A stretch of DNA of 64,000 nt from Beaufortia kweichowensis (Eukaryota > Chordata > Actinopteri > Cypriniformes > Gastromyzontidae): assembly GCA_019155185.1 (NCBI GenBank), contig CM032795.1, forward strand, positions 12,193,795-12,257,794, given 5' to 3'. This document shows, in pieces, positions 51,871 through 63,099 of this stretch (the stretch's first letter is position 1; the number at the start of each line of letters is the position of its first letter). Made by a program: the position numbers and the translations under genes. Under the pieces are notes generated by a model. The model ran no database searches. It worked only from the letters and a program-made list of their open reading frames with translations, and was not told the origin of the DNA.

Positions 51871-54061
51871 CCTGCCTTTCAGCAAGGACGACTAGGTTAA
51901 TATTACCCCACCTAATTAATATTCATGAATCAAGCTGATAAAGTTTATAATGCTCATCACACCCCCACCCCCAAACAAACTCAGCCAAGCATACAGGCAA
52001 CGGACAATGAAGATCTCCAGCATTTCTCAGCGGGACGGTTCCCTGACAAAGACACACACATACTTGTGCACATGTCCACGATGGGGTGCAGCGCGAGAGA
52101 GACTGGGGAGGAAGTCTTCCATAAGCCTCACATTCCTCACTGAGAGCAGTGTTAGAGTGGTTTCATTTCCACAGAGAACAATTTCCTGTCAGGAATTATA
52201 CACGCAGACACACACACACTGCTGGCTATGCATTAGGGAATCACCTTACACACAGCGGACCAAAAATCCTCTCAGTGGGAAAATAACCGTTTCGTCTCAG
52301 TAAGAAAGTGTTTTATGCCTTGTTGGATTGTCTTGTGTGTTTGGGCATATTTGAACTGGTGTTCATAAGACTGTGAAATCTTGACCATAACTATACAGGC
52401 TATGATTTTCTCTCATTGCATTGTAAAGTCAAATTCAGGGAACCTATATTTTCACTTCAACAGATTGACTAAAGGTGCCCTGAGGAATTAGCCTGAACTT
52501 TAAATGACACCTATGAGCTATTCATAGTCGTCCAAGATTCATTTGTTGTTAAAAGAAAAGTATCCAATCAACACAAAGCAAGTAATTGTCACCTGGTCAT
52601 GTGATCCCAAAATGGCAGCCACCATAAGGAGGTGGCCAGCTCCATAAATATGCGAGTGAACAAGATTTTAAATATATATTTCACTAATAAGGCATTTCAT
52701 TTTATAATGAGAAATAACGAGTGCATGTTTAGGCAAAAATGACTGTTTACTTTGACTTTGATAATCACTGGAATTATTTTGATTCAAGATGAAAGGTTTC
52801 CTGTTCTGATAAGCTCATAGTTTATTTGCCTGCGCACACACAGTTCAATAGCAGGAAAACATTTAAAAACATCCCCCAGATATTATATAAATAACGGATA
52901 TCCCAAAGATATGCATGCAATATTACATCAATTTAATAATTGTCATTCTATTGTTTTTAAAAATACTGACAGATCAAACAGATTCTGACAGGCACACAGA
53001 ATGATGTCGACAAAATAAACGAAATTATATAACCTCATTATCTTGTTAACAATGTATTGTGTTTAATATAGAGTTAATATTTAATAATTGTTTGTTTTTG
53101 TAAGTATTATAATAAAAATGTTATAATATTCTTTTTATATTACTATTATTGTAATAATTGACAATGTAATATTTTAAAATGTCAAGTTAAAAGTTTGTTG
53201 AATGTTTAGAAAGTGAGTGAGTGAATGAGAAAGATGATTTGTGAGGGTGTGTGTGAGCCACCCAGAATTTTACCTTATTTTCATTATTAAATAACCCAAA
53301 TATTTCCTTTGTAAAATAAAAAGTTTTCCCATGACGATAATTTGATATGGATTTTTCACTTTAGGAATGTAAGGGCTATTGATTTAGGCTTCAGTTTCCA
53401 GAATACTTTGAATAATTACAAGTTCATAGCTGAGACTGAGACTGGCAGTATGCTTTATTCGTGTTCTCTTATTTGTGTTTATGTTTCTTTATTCTTTTGT
53501 TTCATTTTGAACAAAATCCATAATGACTAAAGACAATTCTACGCTAGAGAGAGAAAGAGAGAGAGAGCGAGATTCAGATTCCTTTCCTCTGCATTCATGC
53601 AGTGGTTTCTAAATCAAATCCAGCATGTTCATCTGTTCTTCTCAGAGTGTGTGCGTGTTTGCTGATTGATTGAACTGGGGCACTTTAAAAGTAACACAAG
53701 GTATCATTACTGTATTAAGTTTTTATTTAATAACCACAGACCAGTATTTCCCAAATGAATTATTGATTAACCATTGGCTTTCTATCATGTTGTGAAGTTT
53801 ACATGAAAAATTACAGCCAATTACAATTATGAATATGACGGTGAATGAATCTGAATGCTTGTGTGCGTATAAGAGCCTGTGTGTGTGTGCGAGGGTAAGT
53901 GCGTGTGTGTCCTCATTAGGTTTTTAGGGGAAGAGCAGCTGTCCACATTACGCCTCAGTTCCAGCCTATTTCACACAGCTGTGTTAACAACACAGAGAAA
54001 GAGAGAATGTTAGATTCCTCCCATGTCATTTGGACTACATAAAGAAATATCACAGTTTTCC
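51871..54061. other. Non-coding stretch, no gene seen
   Basis: The 117-codon frame at 51950-52303 has no domain and overlaps a 72-codon frame. An M-box-like TCATGTGA (52598-52605) and YY1-like AAAATGGCAGCC (52609-52620) lie close together. A GA patch runs at 53547-53572. Confidence 0.45.
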
Positions 54062-54124
54062 GTGTGTGTGTGTATGTGTGTACACGCACGCACGCACACA
54101 CACACACACACACACACACGCACA
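54062..54124. repeat. (GT)n followed by inverted (CA)n
   Basis: A GT tract runs into GTGTACACGCACGCACGC and then a CA tract, so the two halves are complementary and could form one hairpin of about 60 bases. Confidence 0.9.
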
Positions 54125-54439
54125 GCTACTCCAAAAACTCAGCCTGTCTGCGAGATGTGACTTGTCTCAGAATCGCCCACGTGGCATCCCAGTAGAGAGC
54201 AACATCTAATCGCACACACTCTTCTTCAGAAACACAGTTTCGTGCACACATCCGTACACACACAAACATTTATTTAGAAGACTCATAATAACATATCTGT
54301 CATAGATTGAATAAACATAATTTAAAATGAGCCAGGAGTCTTAGCCAGGCCTAGGTCTTTTCGACAGATTTAGTCTACTAAAATGACATACTGAGCAGAT
54401 GCACTGAGAACTATTTAAATACACAAAAAACCCAAACTG

Positions 54440-54775
54440 ATCTGAGCTGACTGCATCCTGGAGATGAGGTACTGACTGTATGTCCATGACGGGTTTTTTA
54501 CTGACTGTGTGCCCATGATATTCAGTAATAATTGGGTATCTCTGACAAACTGACGGTGATGACGTTTAGTACCGCCTGTCTGTCTGATGTTTAGTACTGA
54601 GTGTGTGCACTGATATTCAATACTAATTGTGCATCTATGTCAAATAGTACTAATGAAAAAAATTTTTTTTTTAAAGTAGTACTGACTGTGTGACATTCAG
54701 TACAGTATCTCTTGATAGTATTTTATGACATTCTGTACAATACATGACTGTACATCTTGATGTTCATACTGATGC
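54440..54775. repeat. Decayed minisatellite, unit like TACTGACTGTGTGCCCATGA
   Basis: Variants of GTACTGACTGTATGTCCATG, TACTGACTGTGTGCCCATGA, TACTGAGTGTGTGCACTGAT and GTACTGACTGTGTGACATTC recur, each followed by ATTCAGTA/ATTCAATACTAAT-type words. Spacing is irregular at about 40-65 bp. The array is diverged and interrupted by a poly-T run near 54660. Confidence 0.6.
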
Positions 54776-55052
54776 CTAACCACAGTCAACATATTATTCA
54801 GAGCTGGAGCAATTTAAATTAAAGTTTGAAACACCATAGTTCTGAGATTTTATCAACATTTTATACTCTAAGAGCTTCGTTATTAAGTTATATTTTCCAT
54901 TTTTAAATCTACAAACTTCTGTGCGTTAGTGTAAACATTATAAAAACTTTCACAGTTCCAACAAACACTCTCAAATAGTGTTTATATGCTCCTTTGGGAA
55001 ATTTGCCCATTGTAAATATTTATGAGTGATGTCTGGCATCTTAATGTGCAGA

Positions 55053-55055
<3 letters not shown>
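54776..55055. other. Non-coding stretch, no gene seen
   Basis: AT-rich DNA without supported features. Confidence 0.5.

Positions 55056-55108
<53 letters not shown>
55056..55108. repeat. (CT)n microsatellite
   Basis: About 26 uninterrupted CT units. Confidence 0.97.
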
Positions 55109-55114
<6 letters not shown>

Positions 55115-55762
55115 CACAATTTGGGAAAGGCAGATGCAATTTGGTGAAAGTAATACATTTATCAAAACAAATTAAATGCTCTATTAGATACATTTGTTTT
55201 TCATTTTTAATTCTGTCTGTGATCATTTTATTAGAAATCTAGATGTTTACAGGATTATTATTTTCAAGCTACTTATGTGTGGATAATTAAGTTAAGGTAA
55301 TTATGTAACAGGAGTTAAATAAAGTTTCAAATTAAAGAGATAAAGTAAAATGTTAGTTGAAGACCTCTAGTTAAATATTTATTATACGCTGGTGTGAAAC
55401 CACCTTTGGCATCAGCGTTTGGATTAAATTTTCAATTTCTCGTCAACATAAAAATGTCATTCGCAAAGTGATCCCATATGGACTCTGGTGTCGCTTTACA
55501 TATAAAAGCAGACCCACCCAAAGTTCCATAGTTCAGTAAATAAATTACTAAAACACTGAACTTCATGAAACATTCATCATTTTATACAAAGTCACATTGT
55601 CTCCTATACACTGAAGGTCACATTACAAGTAACACAATAATAACATCCACCACATCCAAAGTCCTGACATTCAAGTTAAATAACAAGTTGTGTGCATACA
55701 GTACATGTGACTACTGAATGGATGCTAACATTGGTTAACAATGTTACCGCATTTAAAAAATA
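55109..55762. other. Non-coding stretch, no gene seen
   Basis: AT-rich; no supported gene or assigned repeat. Confidence 0.5.
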
Positions 55763-56011
55763 AAAACTCTGTCACCCCCACGCCATTCAAAACATGTATA
55801 TGACTTTCCTGTGAAAGACAAAAGAAGATATTTTGAGAAATAGTCACTGTATTTTTTTGTGTCTATAAAATAGAAAGTCAAAGGGGTGCAATGTTGATCT
55901 TCAAAATATCTTCTTTTGTTTTCTGGAGAAGAAAGAAAGTCACACAGGTGTGGAATGACATTAGTAAGTAAATAAGTAAATTCTAAAAATATTTAAATTT
56001 TTGGGTCAACT
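55763..56011. mobile_element. Family A element, near-complete short form
   Basis: Left arm: CTGTCACCCCCACGCCATTC then AAAACATGTATATGACTTTC and AAAGAAGATATTTTGAGAAA. Centre: TTGTGTCTATAAAATAGAAA. Right arm: TTCAAAATATCTTCTTTTGT, AAGAAAGTCACACAGGTGTG, GAATGACATTAGTAAG and ATTTTTGGGTCAACT. The arms are inverted copies of each other around the centre, so one strand could fold as a long hairpin. Confidence 0.7.
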
Positions 56012-58132
56012 GGATAGTTATGAAATGACCAGTATCAGTATTCACTTATACTATGTTTTGTGTTACATGAATACATCACATCTATTCATTTGACCAACAA
56101 TTGAAACCATTTCAGTTATATTTAAGTATAATTAAACCTTATCCAAGTAAAATTAAACCAAGTGTAATCATTCTACGTAATAAGATGTTTGTGGTTTACG
56201 GCGAGCTTTTGCAGCAGCGTGTATATATTGTGTTCAGTAGTGTGTTTGATTGTAATTGTTGTTAACCACCAAAATGAGTATTTATTTTACTACTCTCATC
56301 ACCGTCATGGTCCGGATCCCACCCAGTTCTGGAGCTGTGCACGGGCACAGCCCCAAAGTGAACACAGTTTGTCGAACATTTAGAAGTTTAAAGGTTGAGT
56401 TTCTAACAGAATCCGTCTTGCTTTTTGTCCACCGCAATCTTGAACTCATTTCGATTTCGGAGCGTTCCGAGAATGTCATTGTTCTAGAATGTCGTGGATT
56501 GCTGTCGGCGCTGTCTCGTAGCCAATCATCCTGCTAAGGAACCACAGAAAGGCTCAGAGAGTCGCCGCAGCATCGAATTTATCCGTGCCTGCATGGATAC
56601 CCTGAACATCTGGCCAGCAGAGAGGCCCCTGTGATTACACTGCTCGCGATATTCACCGCAGACAAACTTACCATGAGGCTTAAAGAGAATGTGTGAGCCC
56701 TGAAAGAAGTGGGGAAAACAGGCAAGAGAAAAGAGAGAGGAACAAATAGACAGAGATAAAGAGAGAGAGAGAAGCCGAATTCAAAAAGGCAAATGGAAGA
56801 ATGAACGGCAGCTGTAGTGTGCGACTGATCATTGAGCGCATGTGAAAGGCTCATGTGTTTGGCTGCAGCGCTCTCTCAGATCTCCTGAGGAATGCTGGGA
56901 GATCTGAAGCTCTTTGGAAGCTTTCCAGACGTTCTCACAGCTCAAATGGAACGCTGTAAACCTTGCACAGTAAGCATTCTGAAACATATTCCTTTACAAG
57001 GATGGGGGAAAGGTTCCTGCGACGTGGGATTCAGCGGGGAGAGAATAGAGAAGGAAACCCCACGGACATCAGACAGTGAAGGAGATGGTCTGCTCTTTCC
57101 ACTTAACACTGTGTGTTACACAAAGGAAAGAATATTCGAGTTTGTTAGCATGCTTGTGAGAGTTAATGATAATGTTGTAAAAAATGCAAATACACTGCTT
57201 GCGGAATTAAAGTAAAATAGATGTACTCATTTGTGAATAAGGTTGCGTAGTGAGTGCTTTGATGAATGTTGTGTCTGATTATTCATCAACAAAAAGTCAT
57301 TTCTCACATCCTCTCCAAAAAGGATTTATGGTTTTTCATTACTTCAACTATTACACCATACATCACTGTTAAACAAAAAATGTGTTTGAAAAATTGAACT
57401 TCGAATCAAAATAATGTTTTCCAAATGGCTCAATTTTTGGTCTGTCTTGGCAGAAAGCTTGTACTGCATCAGATAGAAACGTTTTTTAGGCATCAAAGTT
57501 AATATGAGAGTCAAACTTTTGATCAAGTACTTTTCTTTGATTTAGAAAAGAAACTGCCAATTTCTGATATGAATGTGGATTAAAAGGAACGTAAGGTAAT
57601 AAAAACTCATTCAAAGTCTTCGTTTTATTTCACTAATTACTCCCTTTTCGACTAGTTAACATCAACCAATTATGCTCAAACTAACACGTCTGCATGATGA
57701 TGCACATGCCAAAACATCCTGAGGTTTAAAATGCTGTATTTGTTCTAAAAATTGCTGCAGTCAGCCATATGCTTCATTTCACTGCCTGTTTACGGAAATC
57801 CCGGTGGGAACATACATGCAAGTCCCACACTAGTTCCATCAGACAATGCTTTAACCCACATGTGCACTATCACCATGGTAACAACTGAAGGGAGATCACC
57901 TGCAACTGACTAACACATCCAAGAAACCTAATATTTCATAAACTGTGTTCCTAAGTGCACCTACAGAAGAGATGCTGCATTGTTTTACGCAAGTGTAAAC
58001 TCTCTGAGGCTTCATAAAATTACAAGCGCTTGTATTTCTCTCAACAAGAAACAGAAGTTTCTTTAACATAACTGTGTCTATTTTGTGATATAAATAGTGT
58101 TGATAATTTATGAAAATATTTTTTTATATGAT
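56012..58132. other. Non-coding stretch with GC-richer core
   Basis: The interval 56290-56620 and the 56880-57120 area are CpG-richer than average. The frames there (93 and 107 codons) have no recognised domain. A possible acceptor CTCTCTCAG (about 56871-56879) and donor ACAGTAAGC (about 56968) bracket a 90 bp segment, but every reading frame across it has a stop. An X-box-like ATCACCATGGTAAC is at 57869-57882. Confidence 0.45.
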
Positions 58133-58449
58133 TAGGGGTATAACGATATATCAATGTAATTCATATATCAATACAAAAAATTAAGACAAAAAAAAAAAAA
58201 TCACAGAGCTATGCAGTTAATATTTTTATGTTACAATTCAGTTTTATTTTTCAGTGACAGATTTAATTCAACTTTTATATTTACATACAGTACAGAAAGT
58301 TAAATGTTGTCAGTTCTTTAACGAAAATACAAATGTTATTCAATATTGTTAATGTTTTAGTTTCATTTCTTACATTTTAAAAAAAAAATTGGCATACAAT
58401 CGTAATCATGAAGCATGTATGTATCGAAATCGAAATGGAATCGTGAGCT
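58133..58449. mobile_element. hAT-like element remnant (TAGGGGTATAACGATA end)
   Basis: Begins TAGGGGTATAACGATATATC and ends with GTATCGAAATCGAAATGG and AATCGTGAGCTA. I recall fish non-autonomous elements starting 'AGGGGTGTAACGATAC' with ATCG-rich inner ends. The matching outer right end is not preserved and a poly-A run (58187-58200) interrupts it. Confidence 0.5.
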
Positions 58450-58536
58450 AAGGTTAATCCATTTCAAAAATATTTTTTCTAAATCAAATTTTAGTTTTCA
58501 AATGAAATAAATTAATTTGTTGGCATGATTATATTT

Positions 58537-58825
58537 TTAACCTGTTAACTGTCACAAATCCTCAGGAGGAACACCTATGTTATTGCCCCATTTACTTTAA
58601 TATTTCATAGTTTCATTTTAACCTAATCATGACAAACTATATATTGATGGAAATGTATAAGACTCACGATGAAATATTTGACACACAAACAAAAAATGTT
58701 AATGTTACTGTAATTTATAAAAATACCTCAAATTATTAAAAATAAAAAATAAAAATAATTGAAGTTCATATAGAGCATTTTTTTATGTGTATGCTCAATT
58801 TCTGTGGTGACAGTTATCAGGTTAA
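58537..58825. mobile_element. Family C TTAA-type MITE, copy 4 (best preserved)
   Basis: TTAA at 58537-58540 and 58822-58825. Ends CCTGTTAACTGTCAC and GTGACAGTTATCAGG are a near-perfect inverted pair. Interior: CCTCAGGAGGAACACC, CCCATTTACTTTAATATTTC, CCTAATCATGACAAACTATA, TTGATGGAAATGTATAAGAC and GTTAATGTTACTGTAATTTA. Length 289 bp. Non-coding. Confidence 0.85.
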
Positions 58826-59194
58826 AGAATTAATATTTTTAAAGAAGTAATTTCATGAATTGAAATATACCTTCAGATTATTCAGATATTGTGTCTAAAC
58901 CTTTGACTGGTACTGTATTTGGCAAAGTTTTATCAAATCAGTCCACAGCAACAAAAAATGAATAACTCTAATAATAAAATTTTGTTCCTCTGCCAAGCAA
59001 TGTCATTCTTCAGCAGCAGAGTGGTTGCCAAGCAACACAGACGCAGCAACATGCAGACGCAGTGGCGCAGTGAACCTGATGTAATGTGGTCACAGGTGTG
59101 TGTTTCTGGAATTATTCACAACGGGAATTAAGTGCAGATCAACCAGTCATAATCAAAAGGACTAGAACTATCAGTTTCACTAAAAACACAATAG
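58826..59194. other. Non-coding stretch, no gene seen
   Basis: Contains the X-box-like GTTGCCAAGCAAC (59024-59036), the exact reverse complement of the site at 36094-36106. A 70-codon frame is unsupported. Confidence 0.5.
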
Positions 59195-59232
59195 AAGTCT
59201 ATGGAATGTCCCACTTAGTATGAATGTGTTTT

Positions 59233-59269
<37 letters not shown>
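59195..59269. repeat. GGGGAC-family edge plus (TG)n microsatellite
   Basis: AGAAGTCTATGGAATGTCCC followed by TATGAATGTG and about 17 TG units. The left words match the 'TAGAAGTCTATGGAATGTCCCCAC' edge that I associate with the GGGGAC family, again next to a microsatellite. Confidence 0.55.
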
Positions 59270-59271
<2 letters not shown>

Positions 59272-61011
59272 AGTGTAATGAAATAATATCACATTTATAC
59301 ATTATTACATTATTAAACTTAGCTTCTACCACAAAGACATTTCCCATATTAAGACCTCTGCAAGAAGATAAAGCTACTCCCAGAAGCACCCAGCAGTAAA
59401 ATCTTGTGTGACATGTGATTTTAAATCAGACAGGTTGCAGTTACCTGTTATTAAAAGTGACAAAATGCCCAAGACTCTGTAATGGTCCCCTGTGAAACAC
59501 ACAAAAACACACAACAACACACAGCTCAGAGAAGAGAATCTTCCAGTTAGGGACAAGAATAGGAGCAGGGCACATATCTGTGTCTGTGCACAGAGATTAA
59601 TGCCATCTCTGGTCCTATTTACTCTTAAATTAAATTTGCAATTTTGTACTCTGCCCCAACCTTTATCAAACACACAAGCAGAGAAACAATCTCTGAAATT
59701 CATTGTCAGAAAATCAGTGGGACCTTCTAGAGCAGATGAACTAATGTAACACTCCAGTATCACCAGATCATCTGAAGATTTGGAGACTGTACACACAAAA
59801 ACTTCACATGGGCCCCATTACGGTCCATATTCAGCCCTTTTAGAATTGCACGGTTGTTTGTCTTTATAGATTTCCAAACCTAAATCTATTCCATCTTTGC
59901 TTCTCTCGTGAAAAATGAGTCGCTTTTGATGTCATCAATCAACAATTCTGCCTCTGACCCCCTTCAAAGGTCATTTGATATTTACAAAGGAATGCTTCCT
60001 GTCCTATAACCCGAGTCATTAAAAAAGACGCCACATAAAGGGCACGTCGTCAACAAAGCTGGTCCTTTCGTACAAATGTCAATTAGTATATCAACAGTAA
60101 TAGCATACTGTACTGTACTGTATGCGTGACCTGTGTTCACACGTTAATGATGAGCCATACCTGAAGCAGAGGACAAATCACAGCTGGAAATGTCACCTTT
60201 GGCCTAACAAGGAGAAAAGACAGTCAGAGAAGAAAGTGACTCATGTGGACGAGAGACAATAAGAGAAAAGAGAGGGAAAGAGTCGATTTTCACAAGAGAG
60301 AGGAAGGCTGTGGCAAGTTTAGGTCTGGTTTTGGAAACACTATAAAGACAAAGAGCCGTGCAACCCTAAAAATGCCTGTCTGTGACACGCACACTAAAGA
60401 TTTTACACACACTCATTCATTTCGCAGATGCTGAAACCTTGCGGTCGTGCATGTCTGGAAGTGCAAAGTATGTAAAGACCCTGCCGGACCAATAGAGGTC
60501 ATAAGGGTGAGTGCTTGTTGCTGATCTGAAACCATTTCCTCACATTTTTAAACCTTGAAGAACTTTACCATCACCAAAACGTCTGGGTTCTAGTATGTGT
60601 TAAATGGGTAAACTTTGACTTCACTCCTCTTATGAGGCAAAGCAAGTCGGTAAGTGTCCACTGGCAAAACTACTGACCTTGTAAGAACCTTACAGGTCAA
60701 ATACATACAAGAAGTTGAGAACTTTCAGAGCTGGGAGAGTTTAGGTTGAATGGTGTGTAATTTAGCCACATTGTAATACATTTTATTTTATAACAAATAT
60801 AAAATCATTGAACTGTTGAGTAAGGAAAAAGGCTCAGACGGAGTCTGCAGATGTACATTTACAGAATGGATTTTGGAATCTGCTGAAGGAATTTAAACAT
60901 GTTAAAATGTGCTGCACAAGGCTGAGTCTAGGATACTTTTATTGATGTACAATGTTATTGATCTGTACTCTCATTGGTAGCAGAAAGCACAATCAAATTA
61001 CCCCAAATATT
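59270..61011. other. Non-coding stretch with the second-longest unique frame
   Basis: The minus-strand frame at 59374-59796 (140 codons) is Cys/Leu-rich with no recognised domain. A TACTG run (about three units) is at 60107-60122. The interval 59800-60070 is repeat-free. No gene is supported. Confidence 0.45.
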
Positions 61012-61700
61012 AAAGGAATAGTACCCAGATATGAAAATTGTCTCATAATTTACTCACCCTCATACCATCCCAGCTGTATGTGACTTTCTTAAGTTATACA
61101 GTATCTTTTTACAGGGATCCAAAAATGGTGAAGCTCAAAAAAGCACATAAATCCATCATAAAAATGAATCCAGCGATGGGATGTTCTGAAGCAAAACAAT
61201 GCATTGATGAAAGAAAACAATTAATATTTTGAGTTCATTTAGCAATTAGTACATTAAAAAACATGGAGACGAACCAATCTGTGTTCTGGATTAAATATTG
61301 CAGCATGTCGATAACTTTGAATCTCATTGGTTTTTATGTGGTGCCCCCCCCAAAAAAACTTCCAAACCTTACATAAAAAACTTACATAACTAGCAACAAA
61401 AAACATCATGTGGATTACTTTAATGGTGGATGTATGTGCTTTTTGAAGATACCATTTTAACATAAAAGTATTAAACCATACACAGCTGGGATGGCATGAG
61501 AGTGAGTAAATTATTTATGGACTTGACAGACTCTTTTATCCACAGCGACTTACAGTGCATTATGCTATACACTTTTTTATGGGTAAGTGCAATCCCTGGG
61601 ATCGAACCCATGATCTTGCCGTTGCTAACACCATGCTCTTACCAACCGAGCTACAGAAAAGCTTGAAAGAATTTTCATATTTGGGTGAAATTTTCTTTCG
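61012..61700. mobile_element. Family A element split by a SINE
   Basis: Left arm: AAAGGAATAGTACCCAGATA then TGAAAATTGTCTCATAATTT and ACTCACCCTCATACCATCCC. Right arm: CACAGCTGGGATGGCATGAG followed by AGTGAGTAAATTATT up to about 61516, then, after the SINE, AAAGAATTTTCATATTTGGG and TGAAATTTTCTTT. Joined across the SINE, the right arm is the reverse complement of the left arm, with mutations. The interior belongs to the same subfamily as 43970-44205. Confidence 0.75.
61517..61670 (-). mobile_element. tRNA-derived SINE, minus strand, inserted in family A
   Basis: Read on the minus strand: CTGTAGCTCGGTTGGTAAGA (A-box), then CATGGGTTCGATCCCAGGGA (B-box), a short linker, and a tail ACTGTAAGTCGCTGTGGATA then AAAGAGTCTGTCAAG and CATAAATAA. 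The head keeps both RNA polymerase III promoter boxes. The tail is the 'GTAAGTCGCTTTGGATAAAAGCGTCTGC' type found widely in teleost SINEs (recalled). It is the best-preserved SINE here. No clear target-site duplication was found. Confidence 0.75.
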
Positions 61701-61889
61701 CTTCTTTACGTGTGTAAAACTGAAACAGACCTCCTTGTCTCATTGGTGATAAGGGTCGGCATGACCCTGCTCTGCCCACCATTCTATCAAACACAAGTCA
61801 GGTGGTTGAAGCACAGCCCAGAAACGCTTGCAGCTGTTCCAAATCGGTTACGAAGCTAATATCTGTCTAAAGTGAACTAAAACAACCTC

Positions 61890-62042
61890 CCCTTGGAATA
61901 ACCTGGAGTTAAGTGCTTCGCTCAAGGGCACAACACTGATGTGGTTCTTTCAGCTGCTCTCCAGTTCAGAGGTTTTCCCTGTCTGGGATTCAACTTGCAA
62001 CTTTTGCATTACCAGCCCAAAAGCTACTAACCTGTAACATGT
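61890..62042 (-). mobile_element. Second tRNA-derived SINE, minus strand (decayed)
   Basis: Read on the minus strand: ACAGGTTAGTAGCTTTTGGG, GCTGGTAATGCAAAAGTTGC, AAGTTGAATCCCAGACAGGG, then TGTGCCCTTGAGCGAAGCAC and TTAACTCCAGGTTATTCCAA. The B-box is GTTGAATCCC, and the body word 'GAGCAAGGCACTTAACCCC' is typical of teleost SINEs. The 3' tail is not recognised. Same orientation as the SINE about 220 bp away. Confidence 0.65.
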
Positions 62043-62832
62043 TTAAGCTATTCTCTTTGGAGACGATATGTGTATGTGTGTAACAGTGTGTATATATGGG
62101 TGTTTATGTATGTAGGTGGGAGGCTGCTCCATGCCGAGGTAAATGAAGTGTGAAGACTTTTCCTCCCTAGACATTCATGTCTCTCTCTTTGAGCTCTGAT
62201 TATTCAGCTGCAATCGTTAAAAACACAAATACACAGGCAAACACACCCTTGTAAACAGGAAGTAGGGTTGAGCTGTGGTGTCGGGGCGGATCTATAAAGG
62301 TTGGGGTAAATTCATGTGGTATTTTTTTGTGTCATTTAGCAGCTAACTCATCAGACCTCACACATAGGACACCCTCGGCGTTCCCCAATTAATTTTTAAA
62401 ACGGTCTGTTTAAACTGGTGGTGGACAACTTCAAAACTAAGCTGTGCTTTGACTCTGGAAGAGTCCATCATTTCCAGCTAAACAGACTGAACACATCTCA
62501 ACAACAGGAAAGACAGGAAGCCTTTAACTGGCAACCCCCCCGAAAAAAAATTAAGTCAAAACATTTACCAACTCAAAGACTAACGTGTCTGTTCCTCTCC
62601 TGAAAATCTCTCATCTTCAGGAATTTTGCATTTACACGATGGCAATATATCTTTAGGAAAATTAAAACATTTATTTAATTGAGTCTTTCTCCAGCTGTTG
62701 GAACTGAAGGTTGTTTAAGAATTCGCTCTGGGGAACTGGGTGAACTCTCCGGTGCTGGCAAATAGTTTATATGTGAAGATGAATATTGATTATTATAAGA
62801 ATGATTTAAAAAATTTGCTCCTCAAATATTTC

Positions 62833-62835
<3 letters not shown>
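62043..62835. other. Non-coding stretch, no gene seen
   Basis: Frames of about 61 codons only; nothing assigned. Confidence 0.5.

Positions 62836-63098
<263 letters not shown>

Positions 63099-63099
<1 letters not shown>

Noticed and set aside
56461..56495. Heat-shock element from GTTCCGAGAATG and TTCTAGAA
   Set aside because: Spacing between the TTC and GAA units does not follow the 5 bp register needed for a trimeric site.
56880..56970. Segment bracketed by acceptor-like CTCTCTCAG and donor-like GTAAGC
   Set aside because: All three forward frames contain a stop within the segment, so it is not a coding exon. A non-coding exon cannot be excluded.
59040..59065. Fragment of the zebrafish DANA-type SINE (CAGTGGCGCAGTG)
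   Set aside because: Only about 13 bp match my recollection and no other SINE body words follow; chance or an X-box neighbour explains it.
59374..59796. 140-codon minus-strand frame
   Set aside because: No recognised domain, Cys/Leu-rich composition from T/G-rich DNA, no splice or paralogue support.
61517..61670. tRNA gene on the minus strand
   Set aside because: A- and B-boxes are present, but a SINE tail follows and the anticodon and acceptor arms do not form a clean cloverleaf; a tRNA-derived SINE is the better call.
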